From an uncultured Flavobacteriales bacterium (GTDB taxonomy: Bacteria > Bacteroidota > Bacteroidia > Flavobacteriales_D > Crocinitomicaceae), in assembly GCA_913046365.1 (NCBI GenBank), contig CAJWRM010000007.1:18456-82455 (forward strand): a stretch of 64,000 nt of DNA, written 5' to 3'. The notes under the pieces are model-generated. The model searched no databases. It was not told where the DNA came from and was given only the letters and a program-made list of their open reading frames with translations. Below, piece after piece: positions 36,625 to 46,562 of the stretch. Numbering within the stretch: the stretch's first letter is position 1; each line of letters starts with the position of its first letter. A program made the translations under genes and the position numbers.

Positions 36625-37251
36625 ATGGAATACAATACAACACGAGAAAAGCTCATCCTTCCTGAATATGGAAGAAACGTTCAAAATATGATCTCTCACG
36701 CGATGGAGATTAAAGATCGTTTAGAGAGGAACAGCGCAGCTCAGGCCATTATTGAAGTGATGGGACAGCTCAATCCGCATCTTAGAGATGTTGATGATTA
36801 CAGACCCAAGTTATGGACACACCTTTTCGTAATGTCTGATTTTCAATTAGATGTAGATTCTCCTTATGAAATCCCCAACAAAGAGGTATTGAGTGAGAAG
36901 CCAGATCTTATGATCTATCCAAAAGGAAGAATTAAATACGGTCATTATGGTAAATACACAGAGAAAATCCTTAGTGATGCAAAAGAAGTAGATGATCCTG
37001 AAGCAAAGGAGGCTTTGAAAATGTCAATGGCTAACTTTATGAAAATGCAGTATTTGACGCACAACAACAATGCAGTTGAAAACAATGTAATTGCCGAAAA
37101 TATTAAGGAGTTATCGAAAAACGAGTTGGTATTAGATAAACCTGATGAATTGACCAATACAAATCAAATTCTTAGAACGATTGGTCAGAATAAAAAGAAT
37201 ACAAGGACAAATAATAATTACAAGTCTAAAAAGAAGAGATATAAAAGATAG
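36625..37251 (+). CDS. DUF4290 family protein
   Basis: 208 residues. Matches the DUF4290 family of Bacteroidota: MEYNTTREKLILPEYGRNVQNM at the start, NPHLRDVDDYRPKLWTHL, YPKGRIKYGHYGKY, then a long helical region and a very basic tail (NNYKSKKKRYKR). The function is unknown. It lies between purL and murA in one operon. The basic tail might bind nucleic acid, which is a guess. Confidence 0.88.
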   Translation: MEYNTTREKLILPEYGRNVQNMISHAMEIKDRLERNSAAQAIIEVMGQLNPHLRDVDDYRPKLWTHLFVMSDFQLDVDSPYEIPNKEVLSEKPDLMIYPKGRIKYGHYGKYTEKILSDAKEVDDPEAKEALKMSMANFMKMQYLTHNNNAVENNVIAENIKELSKNELVLDKPDELTNTNQILRTIGQNKKNTRTNNNYKSKKKRYKR

Positions 37252-37256
37252 CGCGT

Positions 37257-38564
37257 ATGGCTTCGTTTGAAATTTATGGAGGGAAACCTCTAAAAGGTGA
37301 GCTGACACCCCAAGGAGCAAAGAACGAGGCATTACAAGTTTTGTGTGCCCCATTACTAACATCGGAAAAGGTTACTATTTCTAACATCCCGGACATTATA
37401 GATGTCAACAAGCTTATTGCATTAATGCAGGCGATGGGTGTCAAAGTGGAAAAGGTCGAAAAGGGAACATATAACTTTCAGGCAAAGGAAATTAATATTG
37501 ATTATTTACAATCTGAAGATTTTAAGATTAGGGCTGGCTCGTTAAGAGGCTCTGTAATGATTGTTGGTCCATTGCTCGCAAGATTTGGAGTCGGTTATTT
37601 GCCAAAACCGGGAGGAGATAAGATTGGTCGACGAAGGTTGGATACCCACTTTACAGGTATGATTGCTTTGGGTGCTAAATTCAATTATGATGCTGGGGAA
37701 CATTTTTACGCAGTAGAAGGTAAAAATCTTAAAGGAACCTACATCCATATGGATGAAGCATCGGTTACTGGAACCGCGAATATTGTAATGGCAGCTGTCA
37801 TGGCGAAAGGAGAGACCACTATTTACAATGCAGCATGTGAGCCCTATCTCCAGCAGCTTTGTAAAATGTTAAATTCAATGGGTGCCAAAATCACAGGTAT
37901 CGGTTCTAACATGTTGACGATTAAAGGTGTTCAGGATTTAGGAGGTTGCTATCACCGCATTCTTCCAGATATGATTGAGATTGGTTCTTTTATCGGGCTT
38001 GCTGCAATGACACAATCAGAGATAACCATAAAGGACGTAAGCTGGGAGAATCTTGGAATTATACCGACTATTTTTAGAAGATTAGGCATCAAGTTAGAGC
38101 GTAAGGGCGATGACATATTTGTTCCTGCACAGGAGAGCTACGAAATTGAAACATTTATAGATGGTTCAATCATGACTATTTCTGATGCTCCTTGGCCAGG
38201 TTTTACTCCTGATTTACTATCCATTATTCTAGTGGTAGCGACGCAAGCGAAAGGTTCTGTTCTGATTCACCAAAAAATGTTTGAATCTCGCTTATTCTTT
38301 GTAGATAAGCTGATTGACATGGGTGCGCAAATTATACTATGTGATCCGCATAGAGCTACGGTCATTGGTTTGAACCGAAAAAATGCTTTAAGAGGTATTC
38401 AAATGACTTCTCCAGATATTAGGGCAGGAGTTTCTCTGCTTATCGCAGCGCTATCCGCAAAGGGAAAAAGTATCATTCATAATATTGAGCAGATCGATAG
38501 AGGGTACCAGGATATAGACATTCGCTTGAATAATATTGGTGCAGATATAAGACGGATAGGGTAA
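37257..38564 (+). CDS. murA: UDP-N-acetylglucosamine 1-carboxyvinyltransferase MurA
   Basis: 435 residues of an EPSP-synthase-fold MurA. Start MASFEIYGGK; substrate-binding QGAKNEAL at 19-26; SLRGSVMIVGPLLARFG; and the loop PGGDKIGRRRLDTH at 118-131. Asp121 stands at the position of the catalytic-loop Cys (Cys115 of E. coli), the residue alkylated by fosfomycin. MurA adds enolpyruvate to UDP-GlcNAc as the first committed step of peptidoglycan. Last gene of the purL-DUF4290-murA operon; its stop lies five bases from that of the convergent phosphorylase gene. Confidence 0.95.
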   Translation: MASFEIYGGKPLKGELTPQGAKNEALQVLCAPLLTSEKVTISNIPDIIDVNKLIALMQAMGVKVEKVEKGTYNFQAKEINIDYLQSEDFKIRAGSLRGSVMIVGPLLARFGVGYLPKPGGDKIGRRRLDTHFTGMIALGAKFNYDAGEHFYAVEGKNLKGTYIHMDEASVTGTANIVMAAVMAKGETTIYNAACEPYLQQLCKMLNSMGAKITGIGSNMLTIKGVQDLGGCYHRILPDMIEIGSFIGLAAMTQSEITIKDVSWENLGIIPTIFRRLGIKLERKGDDIFVPAQESYEIETFIDGSIMTISDAPWPGFTPDLLSIILVVATQAKGSVLIHQKMFESRLFFVDKLIDMGAQIILCDPHRATVIGLNRKNALRGIQMTSPDIRAGVSLLIAALSAKGKSIIHNIEQIDRGYQDIDIRLNNIGADIRRIG

Positions 38565-38569
38565 ATTCT

Positions 38570-39436
38570 CTATAGTCTTTCCAAAACATGTTGAATGAGT
38601 TCCTTCATATGACTGCTATAATCGCTCGAAAACTGTTTAGCAGGTCTATTAGCAATTCCTAAGCAAATTGTTGCACATGAGTGCCCTAATGCTGTTCCAA
38701 GCGCAAATAGTGCGGAGCTTTCCATTTCAAAATTCACGAAACGATGGTCATAATACTTAAAACTTTCCAGCTTCTTATGGAGGTCTGAGGTATTGGTAGA
38801 CAGCCGAAGTGCCCTTCCTTGTGGGCCGTAGAATCCTGAGCTAGTTACCGTTATTCCTTTAATCGTATTTTCTGCTTCAAATTTTTCCACGAAGGTGGAA
38901 GAGGCTTTCTTTATGTAAGGAATAATGTATTTTGGAAAAATTGAGTAATCCTTAATGGATTTGAGGAGCTCTTTTTCCTTATCTGTATAGTCCAGTGAAT
39001 AAAAATGTCCAATATTGTCAAGACCCAAAGCATAATCACTTAAAACATAGGAATGGATGGGAATATCGGCTTGAAGTAAGCCACAAGTTCCTATTCTTAT
39101 TAGCTCAAGTTTGGTTTGTTTTGTTTTTTCTTCTCTTGTTTCAAGATTTATATTGAATGCTGCGTCTAGTTCGTTTACAACAATATCAATATTGTCTGTG
39201 CCTATTCCCGTTGATATAACAGATATTCGTTTATTTTTATAAAATCCTGTGTGACAGAAGAATTCCCTGTGGTTTGATTTGAATTCTATGGAGTCAAATT
39301 GGGAAGAGACTAAGCCGACCCGCTCTTGGTCGCCAACGAGTATGATTTTTGTGGATAAGTCATCAGCAGCAATTCCCAGATGATAAACCTGGTTTTTTGA
39401 ATTTAAGACAAGCTCAGTAGGGGCAAATTTTCTCAA
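38570..39436 (-). CDS. Nucleoside phosphorylase (uridine phosphorylase-like)
   Basis: 288 residues from a TTG start at 39436; no ATG exists upstream before a stop, and the conserved N-terminus (APTELVLN...YHLGI) begins here. The phosphate site ILVGDQERV, STGIGTDNIDIVVNEL, the RIGTCGLLQ block and VNFEMESSALFALGTALG (Met and Glu contact the ribose) mark the nucleoside phosphorylase (PNP/UDP) family. Specificity for uridine or purine is not decidable by eye. It is third in the operon after the DUF4197 and T9SS type B genes, with a 6-base gap. Confidence 0.82.
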   Translation of the reverse strand: MRKFAPTELVLNSKNQVYHLGIAADDLSTKIILVGDQERVGLVSSQFDSIEFKSNHREFFCHTGFYKNKRISVISTGIGTDNIDIVVNELDAAFNINLETREEKTKQTKLELIRIGTCGLLQADIPIHSYVLSDYALGLDNIGHFYSLDYTDKEKELLKSIKDYSIFPKYIIPYIKKASSTFVEKFEAENTIKGITVTSSGFYGPQGRALRLSTNTSDLHKKLESFKYYDHRFVNFEMESSALFALGTALGHSCATICLGIANRPAKQFSSDYSSHMKELIQHVLERL

Positions 39437-39442
39437 AGAATA

Positions 39443-40192
39443 TCAATTGGTTAAACTTCCAAATACTTTACTTAGAAGGTCAGTAACTCTCGCTATTGGA
39501 TCTAGTCTAATTTTGTTTTCTTCGGCTTCGACCATGAAGAATAGGCCTTCGATTGCCTTCTGGGTTACAAAAACGTCGAGTTCTGAATTTATTTTTTCTC
39601 CACCCGTTAGTATCATTGCTGTATTGTATTTGTTGACAAGCGGGTTCCAATAATCTGTAAGTTTTACTTTTGAAATCGCTGCTTTGACTTTAGGTGAAAA
39701 TGCACTTTTCAGTCCCTCAGTAGTTTGTTCCTTCAAATACTTTGTGGCAGCACCATTTCCTCCATTAAGGATTTCAAATCCATCGCTTAATGACATATTT
39801 TTTATTGCATCTTTAAAAATGGGCAGTGCTTCTTTACAAGCTTCTTCGGCTGCTCTATTTAACGTAGTTTCGAACTTTTGAACCTGATCGCCAAGACCTA
39901 GGTCTAAAGCTTTTTCTTTGACCTTCAGTGCGTCAGGGGGGAAAGGCAATCTAATATTATTGTTAGAAAGGAATCCATCTGTAACTGATGTAATTGAAAC
40001 TGAGTTTTCAATACCAACATTTAGTGCTTCTCTCAGCCCCGAGATTACCTCAGAATTTGTTAGGCTTGGTTGAGCATCTGATGAGCCTTCATTCATAAGA
40101 TTATTCGCGGCATCGGAAGCTGCTTTATTCAATACGTCGCATGAACAAAGGGCAAGGAGTATTGTAAAAAGAAATGAGTAGTGTTTCAACAT
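39443..40192 (-). CDS. DUF4197 lipoprotein
   Basis: 249 residues. Lipoprotein signal MLKHYSFLFTILLALCSC with lipobox; Cys18 is the likely anchor. The rest matches DUF4197: GLREALNVGIENSVS, IRLPFPPDALK, AAEEACKEALPIFKDAI, ATKYLKEQTTEGL, KVKLTDYWNPLVNKYNTA and a final AIEGLFFMVEAEENKIR. Family function unknown. It is 10 bases after the T9SS type B gene. Confidence 0.85.
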   Translation of the reverse strand: MLKHYSFLFTILLALCSCDVLNKAASDAANNLMNEGSSDAQPSLTNSEVISGLREALNVGIENSVSITSVTDGFLSNNNIRLPFPPDALKVKEKALDLGLGDQVQKFETTLNRAAEEACKEALPIFKDAIKNMSLSDGFEILNGGNGAATKYLKEQTTEGLKSAFSPKVKAAISKVKLTDYWNPLVNKYNTAMILTGGEKINSELDVFVTQKAIEGLFFMVEAEENKIRLDPIARVTDLLSKVFGSLTN

Positions 40193-40202
40193 TATTTATT
40201 AT

Positions 40203-42923
40203 TTAACGAATCACATTCACGTATCCGGTGTGTATTTTTCTACCATCATTTTCGAGTTCTTTGTACATCACTCTCCAAATATATGTTCCTTCTGTAACAA
40301 CGCCTTTGTGATAGGTTCCATCCCATTCAGCATTAATATCATGCGTTTCCCAAATTGTTTCTCCCCATTTATTAAATATTTCTAAAGTGAAGTTTTGTTC
40401 ATCAATCCCTTCTACAAAAATTGTCCATGTTTGATTGTGCTCATCGTCATCCGGTGTAAAAGAGTTTGGGGCATAAAAAATAATATCAGGAACAATTTCA
40501 ACTTCCAATGTTGTTGTGTCAGAACATCCTTCATTGGTCGTAGCGATAAGAGTAATTGTATATGTTCCGGATACCCCTTCTGGATAGGTAATCGTTGCTG
40601 AGCCTTCATTACTGGTTAGAGATGTGGCGCCTGGGCTTATCCATTGAAAGTCAACTACATTACCATCACATGATTCTGTTGTTTGTATTTCGGTTTCAAA
40701 CCAAGTTGCTGGGTTTTTCGATAAGGTGAAGTCTGCTGTTGGTGGTGGTGTAACTGTTATTATGTTTTGAAATTCTTGAGTGTATGTGCATCCATAGGTC
40801 GATGTTATGGTAACATAACAGTCATAAGTTCCGGGAAAATCAAAAGTAGATTGTATTGATTCCGTACCATTTGCTGTAAATGTATCACCATTAGAAAAAG
40901 AAAATTGCGTCGTCTCTACATCCGCTCCCTCAATGGTGTTATTGTAGAAAATAAAATCTCCGGGAACGCATTGCACGTCAACGTTAGGTGATATAATTGG
41001 CGTTATATTCGTTGGGAAAGTGACCGATAAGCACTCAGTTATTTCAGGAGAACCACATTCTTCACTCAGTGTCACGCAATATTGTGTATTATTTGCTGAT
41101 GGGTTCACTGTAATGGTTTGTCCAACATCGATGCTAGAACCATTGGCTGTCCATGAATATATGTAAGCTGTTGAGCCTCCGTTTCCAGTAGCTTGAAGAT
41201 TAATAAAGGCATCATTGCAAATGACACTATCCGGTGTTAAATTACTGATGCTCAATGCATCTGGCTCACCAATAGTCGCTGAAATTTGACCAGAACATCC
41301 ATTGTCATCGGTGATTGTAATAATATGCGTACCGGCGTATAGATCAGTAGCTTCATTTGTAATGCATGTGCTTTGATCCCAATTGTATGAATAGGGTGGT
41401 GTACCATTTAAGACACCGACTTCAATTGAGCCATTGTTAAAACTATTGCATGATGCATCGTTTTGATTGGTAATATTTAAGGTCATTCCTGGGATTTCAT
41501 CAACTGTTACGGTAATATTACCTATGCAGCCGGAGTTAGCTGTGATTTCACAGGTATAAATCCCTGCGACAAGGCCTGTCGCCGTGGCAGAAGTTTGACC
41601 GTTACTCCAAAGGAAAGTTTCAGAGCCATCAGAGGGAGTCATTATTGCAGTGGCTGTTCCATCCGTTCCACCTGTACATCCAACAGGTGTAGAGGTGGCA
41701 GTGAATGCCGCAGGACTGTCACCTACAGTAACAAGTGCGGTTGCTCCACAGCCGTTTCCATCTATTTGTGATACTGTATAGGTTCCTTGAGGTACATTGC
41801 TAACAGTCGAGGTTGCTGCGCCTAGGGCGGGCCATGAATACGATAATGGTGGTGGAGATCCTGGACCTGGTGTTGCAGTAACAGAACCAACTCCTTGACT
41901 ACATATATCATCGGTAGAGGATACAATTACTTCTGGGGATGCCGTTGTGATAAAAGTTGTATCTGAAAGACCACCAATAGCGGTTTCGCAAGATGTTGCG
42001 CCTAAAAACCATCCCACAATACTCACGGTCGCGTCGGCAGTAACTTCAAGTGCTTGTCCTGGAACAAAATTTTGAACTTCACCTAATGTGCTCTGCCAAG
42101 ACATTGAAACACCCTCTCCTGTTATCTGAAGGTAAGGTATAGCGGAAATATTGTAATCGTTTCCACCTAAATACTCCCACTTGTATGCATCTTGGTCTGC
42201 TACCCAAATAGTATTATTTCTTCCTGGTGTCATGTGCGCAACAGTTCCAGTTGAGTTTTGAATCCCTTGTATGGCCAAACTTCCATTCCAAGTTCCACAG
42301 GTGGTTTTCTTTCCAATATGGATTTCAATGTTGTTGGATGTCTCGTATAGAATTACGCTCATGTAATTGCACTCTTCGATTCCGCATTGAAATTGTCCAA
42401 TTTCCTTATACATAATAACGCACATACGATTTGGAGCAGTTCCGATTGTTTGGTACTGAATATTTCCTTGTGGACTTGTAAACACACTGGGGTTCATATC
42501 TTGATAAGCAGGCATAATAGCATTGTGGGTCGCTGCCGTTGCTGTAGATGGTAAAGGACCAACGGTTCCAAGTGCCCATGGGCAGTATCCTCCGGCATTA
42601 CCCAAATCGAAAGAAATAATTCCATTCGAACCCATTACAAATTGGTTATAATTATTTCCATAAAAAGTAAAGTTGAACCCAATATTTGCTGCTGCACTCC
42701 AAGAATCATCAGTTAGTGTAGGAATTACTGTAGGATTGTCCAAATATATTCCACTGATGTTCAGTCCCGCTCCAACAGTAGTGCATAAATCAATGAGAAC
42801 AGTTTCACCCTGACAAACTGTTGTGTCTTCGCCTAAGCATATGTTTACCTGGCTATGTATATTGGTCGCTGACAGAATTAGAAATATGCCATAAATACCA
42901 CTAATAAATTTACTTTTCATCAT
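40203..42923 (-). CDS. T9SS type B sorted surface protein with SprB-like and PKD repeats
   Basis: 906 residues. Signal peptide about 1-24. Residues 29-310 form an N-terminal beta-rich domain with several Cys. About 330-560 are SprB-like repeats (for example DASCNSFNNGSIEVGVLNGTPP, with the C...NG...G(T/V)PPY pattern). PKD-like modules cover about 640-800. The end is a gliding-motility C-terminal (CHU_C) domain with PNSFTPDDD, FNKWGETIWE, WDGTYHKG and TYIWRV. The product should be exported by T9SS and attached via the type B pathway. It starts a three-gene operon with DUF4197 and the phosphorylase. Confidence 0.9.
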   Translation of the reverse strand: MMKSKFISGIYGIFLILSATNIHSQVNICLGEDTTVCQGETVLIDLCTTVGAGLNISGIYLDNPTVIPTLTDDSWSAAANIGFNFTFYGNNYNQFVMGSNGIISFDLGNAGGYCPWALGTVGPLPSTATAATHNAIMPAYQDMNPSVFTSPQGNIQYQTIGTAPNRMCVIMYKEIGQFQCGIEECNYMSVILYETSNNIEIHIGKKTTCGTWNGSLAIQGIQNSTGTVAHMTPGRNNTIWVADQDAYKWEYLGGNDYNISAIPYLQITGEGVSMSWQSTLGEVQNFVPGQALEVTADATVSIVGWFLGATSCETAIGGLSDTTFITTASPEVIVSSTDDICSQGVGSVTATPGPGSPPPLSYSWPALGAATSTVSNVPQGTYTVSQIDGNGCGATALVTVGDSPAAFTATSTPVGCTGGTDGTATAIMTPSDGSETFLWSNGQTSATATGLVAGIYTCEITANSGCIGNITVTVDEIPGMTLNITNQNDASCNSFNNGSIEVGVLNGTPPYSYNWDQSTCITNEATDLYAGTHIITITDDNGCSGQISATIGEPDALSISNLTPDSVICNDAFINLQATGNGGSTAYIYSWTANGSSIDVGQTITVNPSANNTQYCVTLSEECGSPEITECLSVTFPTNITPIISPNVDVQCVPGDFIFYNNTIEGADVETTQFSFSNGDTFTANGTESIQSTFDFPGTYDCYVTITSTYGCTYTQEFQNIITVTPPPTADFTLSKNPATWFETEIQTTESCDGNVVDFQWISPGATSLTSNEGSATITYPEGVSGTYTITLIATTNEGCSDTTTLEVEIVPDIIFYAPNSFTPDDDEHNQTWTIFVEGIDEQNFTLEIFNKWGETIWETHDINAEWDGTYHKGVVTEGTYIWRVMYKELENDGRKIHTGYVNVIR

Positions 42924-43015
42924 CTCTAATAATCTTCTTATACTTTAACGTATTTGTTTGTGTTAGGTTGCTTGAGACTTTACAAAATTAATGCAATTTA
43001 TTGTCTATAAAAATT

Positions 43016-43031
43016 AGCATGAATACATGCT
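43016..43031. promoter_or_regulatory. Perfect inverted repeat upstream of gdhA
   Basis: AGCATG-AATA-CATGCT, in the 216-base space between the divergent T9SS type B gene and gdhA, 85 bases before the TACTTTTG box. No T tract, so an operator is a better reading than a terminator. Confidence 0.35.
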
Positions 43032-43100
43032 GAATTATTGATAAGAATAAATCACTTTTAACTTTTTGATAAATAACATTTAACATTAGTAAATCTTGCT

Positions 43101-43108
43101 TACTTTTG
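43101..43108 (+). promoter_or_regulatory. -7 box of gdhA
   Basis: TACTTTTG fits TAnnTTTG; the gdhA ATG is 31 bases downstream. No TTG at the usual spacing. Confidence 0.45.
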
Positions 43109-43133
43109 CCTCGATTGAACTTTTAAAATTTAA

Positions 43134-44495
<1,362 letters not shown>

Positions 44496-44518
44496 TCCTC
44501 GAGTAATTTAAAGTAATT

Positions 44519-44551
44519 AAATAGCGCAGGTTAGCCTGCGCTATTTTTTTG
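44519..44551 (+). terminator. Strong rho-independent terminator of gdhA
   Basis: AAATAGCGCAGG-TTAG-CCTGCGCTATTT is a perfect 12-base-pair stem with T tract, 23 bases after the gdhA stop. Confidence 0.92.
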
Positions 44552-44574
44552 TTTACGTATTTTCTTTTGTTTGA

Positions 44575-44606
44575 TTGTCACATTTTCATGAAAGTCACTA
44601 TCTTTG
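44575..44606 (+). promoter_or_regulatory. Promoter of the small Cys/Lys-rich gene
   Basis: TTG at 44575-44577, 21 bases, then TATCTTTG at 44599-44606, matching the Bacteroidota -33/-7 consensus. The small gene starts 20 bases downstream. Confidence 0.65.
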
Positions 44607-44625
44607 TTTAGAACCTTTCTAAATA

Positions 44626-44772
44626 ATGAGAAAATTAGATCCTTCTATCATTGACCCCACGAGTCAGGATGTGTTTTTTCCTGATTGTGTACTCTCCTGT
44701 GATAAGAAAAAGAAGTGTTGTAAGAAATACAAAAAGAAAGGTTATGCTTGTAAAAAGTGCCCTAAGTTTTAG
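44626..44772 (+). CDS. Small Cys/Lys-rich protein, 48 aa
   Basis: A short open frame with its own promoter. The 48-residue product begins MRKLDPSIIDPTSQD and its second half is dense in Cys and Lys: CVLSC, KKKKCCKKYKKKG and ACKKCPKF, with six Cys residues in total. It resembles a tiny metal- or nucleic-acid-binding protein; the family is not known to me. It lies between the gdhA terminator and the stop of convergent gcvT, with a single base between the two stops. A real gene is supported by the promoter, ATG start and amino-acid composition, but no homologue check was possible. Confidence 0.65.
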   Translation: MRKLDPSIIDPTSQDVFFPDCVLSCDKKKKCCKKYKKKGYACKKCPKF

Positions 44773-44773
44773 G

Positions 44774-45856
44774 TTACTTTTTATAGAAAGGTAGTTTCAC
44801 CACTTTTGCTTTGAGCATTTTATTTCGAACAGCTATAAAGATTTCCGAATCTATTTTATTTGAAGGTAAATTCACGTATCCTAATCCAATTCCCATTTTT
44901 AAAGAAGGCGACATTGTTCCTGAGGTAACTATACCGATACAATTCGACTCAGCGTCGAATATTTCATAATCTTTTCTAGGAATACCTCTATCAATCATTT
45001 CAAAAGCGACCAATTTTTTCTTTACACCCGCTTCTTTTTGTTTTATCAAAAATTCACTATCAACAAAATCTTTCGTGAATTTAGTAATCCATCCGAGACC
45101 CGCTTCTAATGGTGAGGTCTCGTCATTGATATCATTTCCATATAAGCAGAAGCCCATCTCCAAACGGAGCGTATCTCTAGCTGCGAGACCAATTGGTTTT
45201 ATGTTGAAGGCTTTTCCGGCCTCAAAAACCTTGTCCCAAAGTGCATTTGCATCTTCATTTCTTACATAAATTTCAAATCCACCCGAACCCGTGTAACCTG
45301 TTGCAGAAATCATAACGTTGTCTATACCTGCAAAGCGGTTGTGTTGAAAGGTATAGTAAGTCATATTGCTGAGGTCAACCTCAGTTAAGCTTTGCATTGC
45401 TTTTGCGGCATCCGGTCCCTGAATCGCTAACAAAGAGTATTCGTCTGAAACGTTCTTCATCTCTACTCCTAAATCATTCTGCGAAGAAATCCAGTCCCAA
45501 TCTTTCTGAATATTCGAAGCGTTGACCACTAAGAAATATTCATTTTCATTTATTTGGTAGATGATCAGATCGTCAACAATGCCCCCGGTTCCATTGGGTA
45601 TACAGCTATATTGAGCTTTGCCGTTAAATAACTTCGAAGCATCATTTGACGAGAATTTTTGAATAAGTTCCAAGGCTTTTTCACCTTTTAAAATAAACTC
45701 GCCCATGTGGGAAACATCAAAAACGCCAACTCCATTTCGCACAGCTTCATGCTCGATGGTTACGCCTTCGTATTGAACCGGCATTGCATAACCGGCAAAT
45801 GGTACCATTTTAGCTCCTAATGCAATATGTTTTTGGGTTAGCGCTGTATTTTTCAT
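44774..45856 (-). CDS. gcvT: Glycine cleavage system aminomethyltransferase GcvT
   Basis: 360 residues, normal length. Conserved: [60 protein letters not shown], and [15 protein letters not shown] with the folate-binding region. It releases ammonia and passes a methylene group to tetrahydrofolate in the glycine cleavage complex. It is transcribed with efp, with only 3 bases between efp stop and gcvT start. No glycine riboswitch was seen upstream of the unit. Confidence 0.95.
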   Translation of the reverse strand: MKNTALTQKHIALGAKMVPFAGYAMPVQYEGVTIEHEAVRNGVGVFDVSHMGEFILKGEKALELIQKFSSNDASKLFNGKAQYSCIPNGTGGIVDDLIIYQINENEYFLVVNASNIQKDWDWISSQNDLGVEMKNVSDEYSLLAIQGPDAAKAMQSLTEVDLSNMTYYTFQHNRFAGIDNVMISATGYTGSGGFEIYVRNEDANALWDKVFEAGKAFNIKPIGLAARDTLRLEMGFCLYGNDINDETSPLEAGLGWITKFTKDFVDSEFLIKQKEAGVKKKLVAFEMIDRGIPRKDYEIFDAESNCIGIVTSGTMSPSLKMGIGLGYVNLPSNKIDSEIFIAVRNKMLKAKVVKLPFYKK

Positions 45857-45859
45857 TGA

Positions 45860-46426
45860 TTAATTTTTAACGCGTTCAACATATACTCCAGTTCTTGTAT
45901 CTACTTTTATTACTTCTCCAGTATTTATAAATAACGGTACTCTGATTTCCGCACCAGTAGCAATTGTAGCTGGTTTCATACTGTTTGTTGCAGTATCTCC
46001 TTTTATTCCTGGCTCTGTATAGGTGATTTCCGAAATGATATGCATCGGTAAGTCAATGACTAATGGAAGCTCTTCTTCGGCATGAAATAATATATTCACC
46101 ATCATTCCTTCTTGTAAAAATTGTGCTTTTTCAACCATATTTAGAGGGATATTGACTTGCTCATAGGTTTTTGAATTCATGAAAATATAGGTGTCAGAAT
46201 CTTGATAAAGGTATTGATAGTCGCGATTCTCTATACGAACGGTCTCGATTTTGTGACCAGCAGAAAAGGTGTGATCTAATACTTTTCCTGATTCAATTTG
46301 TCGCATTTTGGTTCTTACAAATGCTGGACCTTTGCCTGGTTTTACATGCTGGAATTCAATAATTTGAAAAAGTCTTCCGTTGTGCTTTATGCACAGCCCG
46401 TTTTTGATATCTGAAGTATTTGCCAT
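45860..46426 (-). CDS. efp: Elongation factor P
   Basis: 188 residues with the three EF-P domains. The tip loop HVKPGKGPAF has Lys32 at the modifiable position. It relieves ribosome stalling at polyproline motifs; the modification enzyme cannot be read from this window. A clear promoter precedes it, and gcvT follows directly. Confidence 0.95.
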   Translation of the reverse strand: MANTSDIKNGLCIKHNGRLFQIIEFQHVKPGKGPAFVRTKMRQIESGKVLDHTFSAGHKIETVRIENRDYQYLYQDSDTYIFMNSKTYEQVNIPLNMVEKAQFLQEGMMVNILFHAEEELPLVIDLPMHIISEITYTEPGIKGDTATNSMKPATIATGAEIRVPLFINTGEVIKVDTRTGVYVERVKN

Positions 46427-46442
46427 AAGTAAAAATTATGTG

Positions 46443-46473
46443 CAAATATATGTTTTTACAAGAACTGCAACAA
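46443..46473 (-). promoter_or_regulatory. Promoter of efp-gcvT
   Basis: On the minus strand TTG TTG precede by 17-20 bases a TATATTTG box (46443-46450), fitting the -33/-7 consensus; the efp ATG is 16 bases beyond, giving a short leader. Confidence 0.7.
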
Positions 46474-46562
46474 CTTGAAATATTCGATTTATCTAATATT
46501 TGTTTAAAGAAAATATTGATACAACTTTTTAGCCCCTTCTGCGTTATTCAAATAAAAAATAT

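Noticed and set aside
45857..46442. Glycine riboswitch ahead of gcvT
   Set aside because: gcvT follows efp by 3 bases and the efp leader is only about 10 bases, leaving no room for a riboswitch.
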